Notes under the pieces: model-generated
What the model was told of the DNA's origin: nothing
Seen by the model: only the letters and a program-made list of their open reading frames with translations
Database searches by the model: none
Source of the DNA: Litorivita sp040371945
Lineage (GTDB): Bacteria; Pseudomonadota; Alphaproteobacteria; Rhodobacterales; Rhodobacteraceae
Length of the DNA: 64,000 bases
Assembly (NCBI RefSeq): GCF_040371945.1
Contig: NZ_BAABWS010000001.1
Coordinates: forward strand, 1,426,001-1,490,000
Direction of reading: 5' to 3'
Shown here: positions 1-8,583 of the stretch, in pieces
Layout of the letters: every line of letters begins with the position of its first letter
How positions within the stretch are numbered: the stretch's first letter is position 1
Made by a program: the position numbers and the translations under genes

Positions 1-83
1 TTGCCGAGGCCTTTGGCCGCTGGCTCGATGTGATCCATGCGCGCGGCATGAGCGCCGCGATCGAGGCCTATCTAGGGCCATGA
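1..83 (+). CDS. 3' end of a gene, possibly a mannitol/polyol dehydrogenase (partial)
   Basis: Only 26 codons and a TGA stop remain of a gene that begins before the window; the peptide ends in AIEAYLGP. The reading frame and codon use match the genes that follow. The tail resembles the amphipathic C-terminus of long-chain mannitol dehydrogenases, and in Rhodobacter polyol operons a fructokinase gene sits close to mannitol dehydrogenase. That fits the PfkB kinase starting 49 bases downstream, but the fragment is too short to be sure. Being a coding end is seen; the family is inference. Confidence 0.5.
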   Translation, partial: AEAFGRWLDVIHARGMSAAIEAYLGP

Positions 84-132
84 GCGAGATGAGCACAGAC
101 CGCGCCCCCGCCCCAACCTGCAAAGGCACCCT

Positions 133-1068
133 ATGATCCTATGTTGCGGCGAAGCCTTGATCGACATGATCCCCGCCCCCTGCGCGGCGGGGCAGGAGGG
201 CTTCGTGCCCCATGCGGGCGGCGCGGTCTTCAACACCGCCATCGCGCTGGGGCGGCTGGGCGCGCCGAGCGGCATGCTCACCGGCCTGTCGCGCGATATG
301 TTCGGCGCACAGCTCGACGCGGCGCTTGGCGCATCCGGTGTGGATCGCGGCTTGCTGATCCGTTCGGACCGGCCCACGACCTTGGCCTTTGTGACGCTCA
401 CGCAGGGGCAGGCGCGCTATCATTTCATGGATGAAAACTCTGCCGGACGGATGATCACCGCGCAGGATCTGCCGCCTTTGCCCGATCATGTCGGCGCGCT
501 GTTTTTCGGCGGGATCAGCCTTGCCTGCGAGCCCTGCGCCGAGGCCTACGCCGCGCTTTTGGCGCGCGAGGCGGGGCGGCGCGCGGTGATGATCGATCCC
601 AATATCCGCAGCGGATTTATCCGCGACGAGACCCGCTATCGCGCGCGGCTGGACGCGATGATGGCGCAGGCCGATATCGTCAAACTGTCGGACGAGGACC
701 TTGAGTGGTTGATCGGCGGCGACGGGCCGCTGCGCGACAAGGCGGCGCAGGTTTTGGACAAAGGCCCCGCCGTGGTCATCATCACCCGCGGCGGCGCGGG
801 GGCGAGCGGCTATATGCGCGATATCGAGGTTTCGGTGCCCGCGCAGGCGGCGCAGATCGTCGACACGGTCGGCGCGGGCGATACGTTCAACGCGGGCGTT
901 CTGGCCCATCTGGAGGCACAAGGATTGCTGCGCAAAGAGCAAATCCGCGCCCTGCCCGAGGCGGCGCTGGAAGAGGCGCTGCGATACGGCGCGCGCGTGG
1001 CCGCCGTGGTGGTGGGACGGGCGGGGGCCAACCCGCCTTGGGCCTCGGAGCTTGCCGCAGAGATTTAG
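133..1068 (+). CDS. PfkB-family sugar kinase, probable fructokinase
   Basis: A 311-residue cytoplasmic kinase of the ribokinase/PfkB family, expected to phosphorylate fructose (or a related ketose or ketoacid) with ATP. Visible signatures are the N-terminal glycine-rich substrate-lid motif (HAGGAVFNTAIALGRLG, about residues 28-44) and the C-terminal PfkB signature DTVGAGDTFNAGVL (about 245-258), which holds the anion hole and the catalytic Asp. The length is normal for the family. The ATG follows a modest AAAGG ribosome site. It lies 49 bases after the partial upstream gene and is followed by a strong hairpin terminator, so it is the last gene of its operon. Fructokinase (mtlZ/frk type) is favoured by the likely polyol context; 2-keto-3-deoxygluconate kinase is the alternative. 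Confidence 0.85.
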   Translation: MILCCGEALIDMIPAPCAAGQEGFVPHAGGAVFNTAIALGRLGAPSGMLTGLSRDMFGAQLDAALGASGVDRGLLIRSDRPTTLAFVTLTQGQARYHFMDENSAGRMITAQDLPPLPDHVGALFFGGISLACEPCAEAYAALLAREAGRRAVMIDPNIRSGFIRDETRYRARLDAMMAQADIVKLSDEDLEWLIGGDGPLRDKAAQVLDKGPAVVIITRGGAGASGYMRDIEVSVPAQAAQIVDTVGAGDTFNAGVLAHLEAQGLLRKEQIRALPEAALEEALRYGARVAAVVVGRAGANPPWASELAAEI

Positions 1069-1137
1069 GGCAGGCAGGCACGAACCAAAGAGAACGGGCA
1101 AGACATCGCCCGCCCCGAACCCCCACCGCACCAGATC

Positions 1138-1176
1138 AAAAGGCCGCGCGGATTGCCCTGCGCGGCCTTTGTTTTT
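1138..1176 (+). terminator. Rho-independent terminator after the fructokinase gene
   Basis: Inverted repeat AAAGGCCGCGC / GCGCGGCCTTT around a short loop, followed by GTTTTTT. It lies between the + strand kinase gene and the - strand phyR gene, which converge here, so it ends transcription of the kinase operon. Confidence 0.75.
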
Positions 1177-1236
1177 TGCACGTGATTTCGCGCGCAATCC
1201 GGACGCGGCGGCGCGCCCCTGCGGCGCGGGGCCTGC

Positions 1237-2079
1237 CTAGGCCAACAAGGTTTCCGTCGAGGAAAAGAACATCGCTTGGCTCGCGGCGAGGCGCACCTGC
1301 TCTTCGCTGTAAGGCTTGGTGATCAAAAACGCCGGTTCGGGTTTCTCGCCGGTCAAAAGCCGCTCGGGGAAGGCGGTGATAAAGATCACCGGCACATCGC
1401 CCAGCGCCTCCAAAAGATCATTCACCGCATCAATGCCCGAGGAATTATCGGCCAGTTGAATATCGGCAAGGATCAAGTCGGGGCGCTCGGCCTTGCCCAG
1501 TTCGACCGCCTCTGTGCGGGTGCGCGCCACGCCGGTGATGGCATGGCCCATGCTGGCCACGATGCTTTGCAAATCCATCGCGATGATCGCCTCGTCCTCG
1601 ATGATCATCACCTTGCCCAAGATGCTATCGGCGATCTCGCGCTGTGCGATGGCGATCAATTCTTCGGCCTCCGCTTCGGGCAGGCCCATGATTTGTGCCA
1701 CTTGGCCGGTGCGGAACTCCTCGACCGTATGCAGCAAAAGCGCCTCGCGCGTGTTGCGCGTCAGCTTGGCCAGATGCGCCTGCGCCTTGGCAAAGGCCCC
1801 CGATCCGCCCTTGTCCACCGGCGCGCCGGAACTGGACCAGATGGCGTGAAACGCACCAAAGAGCGCCACTTTGGGGTCCATCGAGCGGTCCACAATATCG
1901 GGCGTCTCAAGCATCGCCTCCAAAGTCGCCGCGGCGTAAGTGTCGCCCGAGGTTTGCGATCCGGTCAATGCCCGCGCATAGCGGCGCAAGAAGGGCAGGT
2001 TTTGCGCAATCTGCGCAACAAAATCGCCCGATGTTTGTCCCTGATCGGCCCCGTTTCCATTCGCCGTAGAAGTCGTCAT
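1237..2079 (-). CDS. phyR: PhyR, response regulator / anti-anti-sigma factor of the general stress response
   Basis: A 280-residue protein with the PhyR architecture: an N-terminal ECF-sigma-like half (regions 2 and 4, about residues 15-140) that mimics EcfG, then a receiver domain from about residue 155 (VMIIEDEAIIAMDLQ). The phosphoacceptor Asp is near residue 206 in LILADIQL, with the conserved Thr in FITAFPE and Lys in ITKPYS. When phosphorylated, PhyR family members bind NepR and free the sigma factor. An upstream in-frame extension to 2175 would run through the promoter, so ATG 2079 with an AGGGTG ribosome site was chosen. Divergent from nepR-ecfG and transcribed from its own half of the shared EcfG promoter. 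Confidence 0.93.
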   Translation of the reverse strand: MTTSTANGNGADQGQTSGDFVAQIAQNLPFLRRYARALTGSQTSGDTYAAATLEAMLETPDIVDRSMDPKVALFGAFHAIWSSSGAPVDKGGSGAFAKAQAHLAKLTRNTREALLLHTVEEFRTGQVAQIMGLPEAEAEELIAIAQREIADSILGKVMIIEDEAIIAMDLQSIVASMGHAITGVARTRTEAVELGKAERPDLILADIQLADNSSGIDAVNDLLEALGDVPVIFITAFPERLLTGEKPEPAFLITKPYSEEQVRLAASQAMFFSSTETLLA

Positions 2080-2120
2080 TTCGCTGATCACCCTTTTTTT
2101 CGGTTTTTTCGCTTTTTTCA

Positions 2121-2152
2121 GGAACCAAACGCAACATGCCGCGTTAAGTTCC
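2121..2152. promoter_or_regulatory. Overlapping bidirectional EcfG promoters (phyR / nepR-ecfG)
   Basis: On the + strand GGAAC (2121-2125), 16 bases, then CGTT (2142-2145): the alphaproteobacterial EcfG promoter. On the - strand GGAAC (2152-2148), 16 bases, then CGTT (2131-2128): a second perfect match occupying the same 32 bases. The -10 elements end 49 bases before the nepR ATG and 48 bases before the phyR ATG. One near-symmetric element therefore can fire in both directions, giving positive autoregulation of both arms of the stress switch. Confidence 0.88.
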
Positions 2153-2194
2153 AAGAAATCTAACAGGCACCTCAAAATAGTTCAGAAAGTCAGC

Positions 2195-2353
2195 ATGTCG
2201 AAGACGAAACCAGACAGCAACGTGCAGCGGCAGATCGACGAGAACCTGCGCCGTGTGTTTCAGGCCGCTCAAGAAGAGGCGATGCCCGACCGCTTTGCGC
2301 AGCTTCTCGCCCAGCTCAAAGAGCAAGACGCGCAAAACGGGAGCAACAAATGA
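2195..2353 (+). CDS. nepR: NepR, anti-sigma factor of EcfG
   Basis: A 52-residue protein starting MSKTKPDSNVQRQIDENLRR. The amphipathic helix with QIDENLRRVF and the following EAMPDRFAQLLAQLKEQ segment match the NepR family, whose two helices clamp EcfG. It is expected to sequester the sigma factor until phosphorylated PhyR binds it. The stop overlaps the ecfG start (ATGA), so anti-sigma and sigma are made in a coupled ratio. It sits 49 bases downstream of the + strand EcfG promoter. It is small and easily missed by automatic annotation, but position, length and motif all agree. Confidence 0.9.
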   Translation: MSKTKPDSNVQRQIDENLRRVFQAAQEEAMPDRFAQLLAQLKEQDAQNGSNK

Positions 2354-2973
2354 GTGGCCCCGCCGCCGCCGCCCTGTCCGATGCGGCTGTGCCTGCTGAT
2401 GACGCGCAAGGCGGCATCAATGCCACCGATCCGCGCGATGCGATCATCGAACATCTGCCCGCCCTGCGCGCCTTTGCGCTCAGCCTGACGCGCAACGGCG
2501 CCGCCGCCGATGACCTTGTGCAGGACACGATCGTCAAGGCGTGGAGCAAATTTGCCAGCTTCAAAACCGGCACCAACCTGCGCGCGTGGCTGTTTACGAT
2601 TTTGCGCAACACCTTTTATTCGGGGCGGCGCAAATCCAAACGCGAGGTCGCCGATGTCGATGGCATCTATTCGAACAATCTCGCCTCCAAACCCGACCAC
2701 GACGGCCGTCTTGCCCTCAAAGATTTCCAACGCGCCTTCGTGCAATTGCCCGACGAGCAACGCGAGGCGCTGATCCTCGTGGGGGCCTCGGGGTTTTCCT
2801 ATGAAGAGGCCGCCGAAACCTGCGGCTGCGCCGTCGGCACGATCAAAAGCCGCGCCAATCGCGGGCGCGCGAAACTGGCCGAATTGCTGCAACTGGACGA
2901 GGACGAGAAGCTGGAATTGACCGACGAGTCCACCATGGCCGTGATCACCGCCAACGCCAACCCGAGCGGCTGA
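2350..2973 (+). CDS. ecfG: EcfG-type ECF sigma factor of the general stress response
   Basis: A 207-residue ECF sigma factor. Region 2 is seen around residues 55-100 (DDLVQDTIVKAW, LRAWLFTILRN), and region 4 with its helix-turn-helix around 140-180 (QREALILVGASGFSYEEAA, GTIKSRANRGR). It directs RNA polymerase to GGAAC-N16-CGTT promoters, one of which precedes this operon. Translation is coupled to nepR by an ATGA overlap. The C-terminal tail after region 4 is short, so there is no SnoaL or other extra domain. The N-terminal extension of about 25 residues is rich in Ala. Confidence 0.93.
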   Translation: MSGPAAAALSDAAVPADDAQGGINATDPRDAIIEHLPALRAFALSLTRNGAAADDLVQDTIVKAWSKFASFKTGTNLRAWLFTILRNTFYSGRRKSKREVADVDGIYSNNLASKPDHDGRLALKDFQRAFVQLPDEQREALILVGASGFSYEEAAETCGCAVGTIKSRANRGRAKLAELLQLDEDEKLELTDESTMAVITANANPSG

Positions 2974-2982
2974 CGGCCCCCG

Positions 2983-4797
2983 ATGCGCGTCAAGACCACC
3001 CAAAGCCTCGCGTTTCGCGTGATCATGCTACTGTCCGTGGCCCTGCTGCCCGTCGGCTTGATCGCCTTTTTCCAAACGCAAAACGTGGCGCGGCAGGCCG
3101 AAGAGCTGAGCCGCTCGGCGGTGCTTGGCCGCACCTTGATCGCGGTGGAGCCGCAGCGCGCGCTGCTCTATCGCGGTTTCGCCGCCAGCCGCGTTTTGGG
3201 CGAGGCGATCAAACCGGTGATGGGGGATCGCGCCGCCTGCTCAAACGTGGCCACGCAGTTCTTGCAATCGCATCCCGAATTCATTTTGGCGCTCTTTGTC
3301 CCCGTCAGCGGCATTTCGACCTGCAACTCCAACGCCCTGCCCGCCGATTTGCGGCGCAGCGAGGTGACCCGCCGGATGATGGCCGACCCGCGCCCGCGGG
3401 TGATGAGCATCGACCGTGGCCGCGTGTCGGACCGTCCGGTGATCGTGGTGGTGCGCCCCGTGGTGATCGATGACCGTTATGCCGGTTTTGTCTCGCTCTC
3501 CTTGCCGCCCGAGAACATTCCGCACCACCTGCCCGGACCGCACAGCGGCGCGCAGGGCGCAGACACGGCGGGCGGCCCTGCACCGCACGGCGCGGGGCCG
3601 GTGCAGCTGATCAGCTTCAACCAAGACGGCGAATTGCTCCTGACGCTGAGCAACCGCGAGGCCGCGCGCAACGAGATGCCGCAAGGCATCGCCCTGTCCA
3701 CCATCGCCATGCAGGGGGCCAAAACCTTCTCGGCCCTCAATCAAGACGGCTCCGAGCGGCTTTATTCCTCCGTCGCCGTCATCCCCGGTGTCAGCTACAG
3801 CTTTAGCGTCTGGAAGCCCGAGGACCTGCTCGGCGAGGGCAATCTGATCGACCGCGCCGCATTGATGTTTCCGCTGATCATGTGGCTGATCAGCCTTCTG
3901 GTCGCCTATATCGCGGTGCACCGGCTGGTGATCCGCCATGTCCACGCCCTGCGGCTCAAAATGCGCCGCTTTGCCGCCGGAAGCCGCAATTTCTCGCCCG
4001 ATGATGTGCGCCCCGCCCCTGCGGAATTGCTCCAGATGGAAGAGACCTTCAACCAGATGGCCCATACCATCGCCCTCGACGAGGCCGAATTGGAAAACGG
4101 CATCCGCGAGAAGAACGTGCTGCTCAAAGAGGTGCACCACCGCGTCAAAAACAACCTGCAACTCATCGCCTCGATCGTCAGCATGGAAGCGCGCAAAGCC
4201 GCCCATGAAGACACCCGCGCCGCGCTACGCCGTGTGCAGGACCGCGTGCTCGGCCTTGCCACGGTGCATGGCAATCTTTACCGCACCTCGCGGCTGGCCT
4301 CGGTCCATGCGCGCACCTTGCTCAACGAGGTGATCAACCAGACGCTCAAATCCGCGCTGCCGCCCTCGGGCGTCTCGGTCGAGATCGAGATCGACGATTT
4401 CGCGCTTTTGCCCGATCAGGCGGTGCCCCTCTCGTTGCTGGTCACCGAGGCCCTGACCAATGCGGTCAAATATCTGGGCAAGCCGCCCGATGGCAGCGCG
4501 CCGATGATCGCCGTGCGCTTCAAACGCACCGGCGAGCGGAAGGTCGATGTCAGCATCGTCAATTCCATCGGCACCCATCTGGCCGAAATGCCCCATGTCG
4601 CCACCAGCACCGGACTGGGCGGGCAATTGATCAAAGCCTTCGCGGTGCAGATCGGCGCGCAGATCACCACCGAGCAAACAGACGCTCAATACCGGCTCTT
4701 GCTGGCGCTGACCTTGGCCGACGAGACTCCGCAAGCCGAAGAGGATGTGCAGGACGGATTTGCCACCCAGCCGCCGCGCGCCAAGGCCGATGGCTGA
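2983..4797 (+). CDS. Membrane sensor histidine kinase (HisKA_2/HWE type) of the stress response
   Basis: A 604-residue kinase, nine bases after ecfG and probably the PhyR phosphodonor or a modulator. A membrane segment lies near residues 9-28 and a second near 291-314, flanking a periplasmic sensor region of about 260 residues that matches no family I recognise. A HAMP-like linker follows, then the HisKA_2 dimerisation motif EVHHRVKNNLQL with the phosphoacceptor His near residue 385, then the ATPase domain with N-box LVTEALTNAVKYL and glycine motif TGLGGQLI. No strong ribosome site precedes ATG 2983, so translation may depend on reinitiation from ecfG. The kinase class is clear; the signal sensed is unknown. 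Confidence 0.88.
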   Translation: MRVKTTQSLAFRVIMLLSVALLPVGLIAFFQTQNVARQAEELSRSAVLGRTLIAVEPQRALLYRGFAASRVLGEAIKPVMGDRAACSNVATQFLQSHPEFILALFVPVSGISTCNSNALPADLRRSEVTRRMMADPRPRVMSIDRGRVSDRPVIVVVRPVVIDDRYAGFVSLSLPPENIPHHLPGPHSGAQGADTAGGPAPHGAGPVQLISFNQDGELLLTLSNREAARNEMPQGIALSTIAMQGAKTFSALNQDGSERLYSSVAVIPGVSYSFSVWKPEDLLGEGNLIDRAALMFPLIMWLISLLVAYIAVHRLVIRHVHALRLKMRRFAAGSRNFSPDDVRPAPAELLQMEETFNQMAHTIALDEAELENGIREKNVLLKEVHHRVKNNLQLIASIVSMEARKAAHEDTRAALRRVQDRVLGLATVHGNLYRTSRLASVHARTLLNEVINQTLKSALPPSGVSVEIEIDDFALLPDQAVPLSLLVTEALTNAVKYLGKPPDGSAPMIAVRFKRTGERKVDVSIVNSIGTHLAEMPHVATSTGLGGQLIKAFAVQIGAQITTEQTDAQYRLLLALTLADETPQAEEDVQDGFATQPPRAKADG

Positions 4798-6574
4798 TCT
4801 GCAAGCACCGCAAACAGGCGGGCAAGGCGCGGCGGGCAACGATCCGGCGGGCAACGATCCGGCGGATGAGATCGAAACCCTCAAGGTGCTGGTCACTGCG
4901 CAAGAGGCCTATCCCGCATTGGAGCATCTGTTCCTCACGGCGCGGCGCGACATCCGCGCCAGCTTTCGGGTCTTTGATCTGGACACCAAGCTGCGCAGCG
5001 ACGCGGGCCGCGCCATTGGCGAGACATGGTTCGATCTGATCGTGCATGTGCTGCGCGGCGGGGTGGAGATCGATATGGTGATTGCCGATTTCGACCCGAT
5101 TGCCGCAGCCGAGCTGCACCGCGGCACATGGCGCAGCATCCGCCAATTCGCCGCCGCCGAGGCGCTGGCGGGCGCGCATTCCAAACTCACCGTGACCGCC
5201 GCGCTTCATCCGGCGCGCGCGGGGATTGCGGCGCGGGTGCTGTTTTGGCCCCTCGCGCTGGCCAAGCTGCGCCGTCATGCGCGCGCGCTCGATGCGCTGC
5301 CCGCGCCGCAGCGCGCCGCCCGTCTGCGCGATATGCCGCACCTCAAGCCCCATCTGGCGAGCGGCATCGGCGGCGCAGCGCTGCGCGCGCGGCTTGGCCC
5401 GCCCCCGCCCGTGCTCTCGCCCGTGACGCACCACCAAAAGCTCGCCTGTTTTGACGGCGAAAGGCTCTATATCGGCGGGCTGGACCTTGACGAGCGGCGC
5501 TATGACACCAAGGCCCATGCACGCGCCGCCGAGGCCACATGGCACGATGTGCAGCTTGTGGTGAGCGGCCCCGTGGTGGCGCAGGCAAGGGCGCATCTGC
5601 GCGGGTTTCAATCATGGACCAAAGGCACCGAAGCCCCGCCCGCGCAAGACCAAAGCGCCGCCCGCACCGCCGCCCGCGCCGCCAATGGCGCGCGCGCCGC
5701 GCCGCCCCAGCACCCCGCGCCGCCCGAGCCATCCGCGCCCTCCCAACAGCGCGCGCCAAAGGGCAGCGCCTTTGTGACCACCTTGTCGAGACCGCGCCGT
5801 TTCGGCCCGCTGCATCTGTCGCCCCACCGCCTGCGCGCCGAAATCGCTCAGGCCCATATCGAGGCCATCCATGGCGCGCGGCGGCTGATCTATATCGAGA
5901 CGCAATTCTTGCGCGATCAATCGGTCTCGCGTGCCCTCTGCGCGGCGGCGCGGGCGCGCCCCGATCTACAGGCGGTGGTGATCCTGCCCGCCGCGCCCGA
6001 AGACGTGGCCTTTGAAAACAACACCGGACCCGACGCCCGCTTTGGCGAATATCTGCAAGCGCGCAACCTGCGCCATATGCGCCGCGCCTTTGGCCCGCGC
6101 CTGTTTGTCGGCGCGCCGGTGCGCCGCGCCCCCGCACCCGCCTCAAAGGCCGACGCACGGGCAGGCAAAGCAGCACGCACACAGACCGCACCCGCCCCGC
6201 GCGCACAGCTTGCCCGCGCGCCGATCATCTATGTCCACGCCAAAGTCTCGATCTTTGACGACCAAAGCGCCATCGTCTCCTCGGCCAATCTCAACGGCCG
6301 CTCGCTCTATTGGGACACCGAGGCGGGGCTGAGGCTGACGCAACGCGATCAGGTCGAGACCCTGCGCCGCGCGGTGTTTTCCCATTGGCTGTGCGAGGCC
6401 GCCAGCCCTGCGCATTTCGACCTCGAAACCGCCCGCGCCGCATGGCAGGCCACCGCCCGCACCAACGGCGCGCGCCCGCCGCAAACCCGCGCGGGGTTTA
6501 TCGTGCCCTATGATCTGCGCGCCGCCGAAGGCTTTGGCGCGCCCCTGCCCGCCGTGCCGCCCGAAATGGTCTAG
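4790..6574 (+). CDS. Phospholipase D-like protein with two HKD motifs
   Basis: A 594-residue protein of the phospholipase D superfamily, predicted to form a phosphatidyl-enzyme through paired HKD motifs. Motif 1 is HHQKLACFDG followed by YIGGLDLDE (about residues 213-235). Motif 2 is HAKVSIFDD followed by SSANLNGRS (about 482-505). Two Ala/Pro-rich linkers, about 280-325 and about 443-472, look like unstructured inserts. No signal peptide is visible, so it is probably cytoplasmic or membrane-peripheral. ATG 4790 overlaps the end of the kinase gene by eight bases, tying it to the stress operon. An earlier in-frame start inside the kinase gene is less likely. The substrate (phospholipid, cardiolipin synthesis or nucleic acid) cannot be read from sequence. 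Confidence 0.85.
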   Translation: MADLQAPQTGGQGAAGNDPAGNDPADEIETLKVLVTAQEAYPALEHLFLTARRDIRASFRVFDLDTKLRSDAGRAIGETWFDLIVHVLRGGVEIDMVIADFDPIAAAELHRGTWRSIRQFAAAEALAGAHSKLTVTAALHPARAGIAARVLFWPLALAKLRRHARALDALPAPQRAARLRDMPHLKPHLASGIGGAALRARLGPPPPVLSPVTHHQKLACFDGERLYIGGLDLDERRYDTKAHARAAEATWHDVQLVVSGPVVAQARAHLRGFQSWTKGTEAPPAQDQSAARTAARAANGARAAPPQHPAPPEPSAPSQQRAPKGSAFVTTLSRPRRFGPLHLSPHRLRAEIAQAHIEAIHGARRLIYIETQFLRDQSVSRALCAAARARPDLQAVVILPAAPEDVAFENNTGPDARFGEYLQARNLRHMRRAFGPRLFVGAPVRRAPAPASKADARAGKAARTQTAPAPRAQLARAPIIYVHAKVSIFDDQSAIVSSANLNGRSLYWDTEAGLRLTQRDQVETLRRAVFSHWLCEAASPAHFDLETARAAWQATARTNGARPPQTRAGFIVPYDLRAAEGFGAPLPAVPPEMV

Positions 6575-6656
6575 TCGCGCGCCGTCACCACATGCGGCGA
6601 TCTATGCGCCCCGACCTGAGCGCCTGCCTGCGCGCACCTCTCTGCGCGCCGCGCGG

Positions 6657-8552
6657 CTACTCGCCCAAGGCCACACCCTCGCGGCGCGGATCGGCCCCGC
6701 CGCGCAGCATCCCGCCGCGCAGGTCAATCGCATGTATCCCCGAATTGAGATCGCGCGCCTTGACCTCATATCCCATCGCCTCCAGCGCGGGGATCATGAC
6801 CTCGGCCTGCGTGCCCGCCTCCACATCATAGGGGCCGAACCGGTTCACCAGATGCGGCATGGCAATCGCCGATTGCACATCCATACCCCAATCCGCCCAC
6901 GCCACGATCACCTGCGCCACATAGCCGATGATGCGGCTGCCGCCCGGTGATCCGACGACCAGCACCGGCTTGCCGCCCTGCATCACAATCGTCGGCGCCA
7001 TGGAGGAACGCGGACGTTTGCCCGGCTCGACCCGATTGGCCACAGGCACCCCGTCGCGGTGGCTGCGAAAGGAAAAATCCGTCATCTCGTTGTTGAGCAA
7101 AAATCCCCCCGCCGTCATCAAGCGGCTGCCAAAGGCATTCTCGATCGTGCTCGTCATCGACAGGGCATTGCCATAGCCATCCACAATCGAAATATGCGTG
7201 GTCGAGGGCAGTTCGATCGCCGCATCATCGGCCCAAAGCTGCGCATGGTCCCATTTGGGAGTGCCCGCCTCGACCGTCTCGATCCGCGTGCCGCTTTGCG
7301 CATCCTTGCCCATCAACCCCGCCCGCGCCGCCAGATAGCCCGCCTCGACCAAACCCTTGACCGGCATCGGTACGAAATCGCTATCGGCCATATAGCGGCC
7401 CCGATCCGCAAAGGCGAGCCGCGAGGCATCGCCGATCAACCGCCAGCTTTGCGCATCCTGCGGCCCCGATGCGGCCAGATCAAAGCTGTTCAGCATCCCC
7501 AAAATCTGTCCCACGCTGAGCGCACCCGACGAGGGCGGGCCCATGCCGCAGACCTCATACATGCGGTAGGGCACACAGACCGGCGCGCGCTCCTTGACGC
7601 GGTAAATCGCCAGATCAAGCGCCGCCAGCCGCCCCGCGCGCGGCGCATTTTGCACGGTGTCGATGATGTCTTGGGCGATGGCACCGCCGTAAAAGGCCTG
7701 TGCCCCGCGCGCGGCAAGGGCGCGCAGGCTTTGCGCATAGGCCGGATTGTCGCGCCTTTGCCCCGCCGCCAGCGGCACACCGTCGGGCAAGAAATAGGCC
7801 GCCGTGCGCGGATGGCGCGCCAATCGCTCGGCATCCGCCCCGATCAACCCCGCCAGTCGCGGCGAGACGGCAAACCCCTGCTCGGCCAAGGTGATCGCCG
7901 GATCGAAAAGCCTGCTCCACGCCGATTTGCCCCAGCGCGCATGGGCCTCTTGCATCAAGCCCGGCGTGCCCGGGGTTCCGACCGACAATCCCCCCACCAC
8001 CGCGTCAAAGAACTTTAGCGGCGCGCCGGAGCCGTCCAGAAACAGCGCGGGCGTGGCGGCCAAAGGCGCGGTCTCGCGCCCGTCGAGCGTGGTCACCGCG
8101 CCGCTGGCCGCGTCATACCAGACCAAAAACGCCCCGCCGCCGAGACCCGAGGATTGCGGCTCGACCAGCCCCAGAACCGCCTGCGCCGCGATCATCGCAT
8201 CTGCCGCCGTGCCGCCCGCGCGCAGCACATCCGCCCCCGCCGCCGCCGCCGCAGGATTTGCCACCGCGATCATCCACTCGCGCGCCGCGACCGGCGCGCC
8301 CGCCGCTTTGGCGGCCAGCGCCCGCGCCACATCGGGGCGCATCACCACATCGCCCGCACCGCCCGAAGCAGCGCCCGAACCGGGGGCCGAAGCGGATGGC
8401 GTGCCCGTGCCCGCCTCCGGCGCGACCGCATCGGCGGCCTGCTGCGCGACAAGCGGCGCGGCGAAACCGCCAGCCGCGATCAGGGCAGCGATGAGGGCCG
8501 TGATGGCGGCGGTGCGCCTGATGACGGGCAGGCGCGGCAAAAGCGATGGCAT
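6657..8552 (-). CDS. ggt: Gamma-glutamyltransferase / glutathione hydrolase precursor
   Basis: A 631-residue exported enzyme that cleaves gamma-glutamyl bonds, chiefly of glutathione, in the periplasm. It has an N-terminal signal peptide (RR followed by a hydrophobic stretch ending near APLVAQQA) and then an Ala/Gly/Pro-rich spacer to about residue 75. The autoprocessing site is seen as the STTHISIVD motif, with the nucleophilic Thr at about residue 452 that becomes the N-terminus of the small subunit. The small-subunit motifs NNEMTDFSF and GSPGGSRIIGY are present. It converges with the phospholipase gene (82 bases between) and is divergent from the fds operon across a repeat-bearing 298-base gap. 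Confidence 0.93.
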   Translation of the reverse strand: MPSLLPRLPVIRRTAAITALIAALIAAGGFAAPLVAQQAADAVAPEAGTGTPSASAPGSGAASGGAGDVVMRPDVARALAAKAAGAPVAAREWMIAVANPAAAAAGADVLRAGGTAADAMIAAQAVLGLVEPQSSGLGGGAFLVWYDAASGAVTTLDGRETAPLAATPALFLDGSGAPLKFFDAVVGGLSVGTPGTPGLMQEAHARWGKSAWSRLFDPAITLAEQGFAVSPRLAGLIGADAERLARHPRTAAYFLPDGVPLAAGQRRDNPAYAQSLRALAARGAQAFYGGAIAQDIIDTVQNAPRAGRLAALDLAIYRVKERAPVCVPYRMYEVCGMGPPSSGALSVGQILGMLNSFDLAASGPQDAQSWRLIGDASRLAFADRGRYMADSDFVPMPVKGLVEAGYLAARAGLMGKDAQSGTRIETVEAGTPKWDHAQLWADDAAIELPSTTHISIVDGYGNALSMTSTIENAFGSRLMTAGGFLLNNEMTDFSFRSHRDGVPVANRVEPGKRPRSSMAPTIVMQGGKPVLVVGSPGGSRIIGYVAQVIVAWADWGMDVQSAIAMPHLVNRFGPYDVEAGTQAEVMIPALEAMGYEVKARDLNSGIHAIDLRGGMLRGGADPRREGVALGE

Positions 8553-8583
8553 GACAATCCTCCAGATCGGTTCGGCCTACACC

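Noticed and set aside
1095..1135. Partial copy of the fds palindrome (shared ATCGCCCGCCCCG) after the fructokinase gene
   Set aside because: Only about 13 bases match and there is no second arm; chance is likely in GC-rich DNA.
2080..2175. N-terminal extension of PhyR to an upstream in-frame start
   Set aside because: The extra 32 codons would run through the EcfG promoter and are Lys/Cys-rich, unlike the family. ATG 2079 has a ribosome site and gives the normal length.
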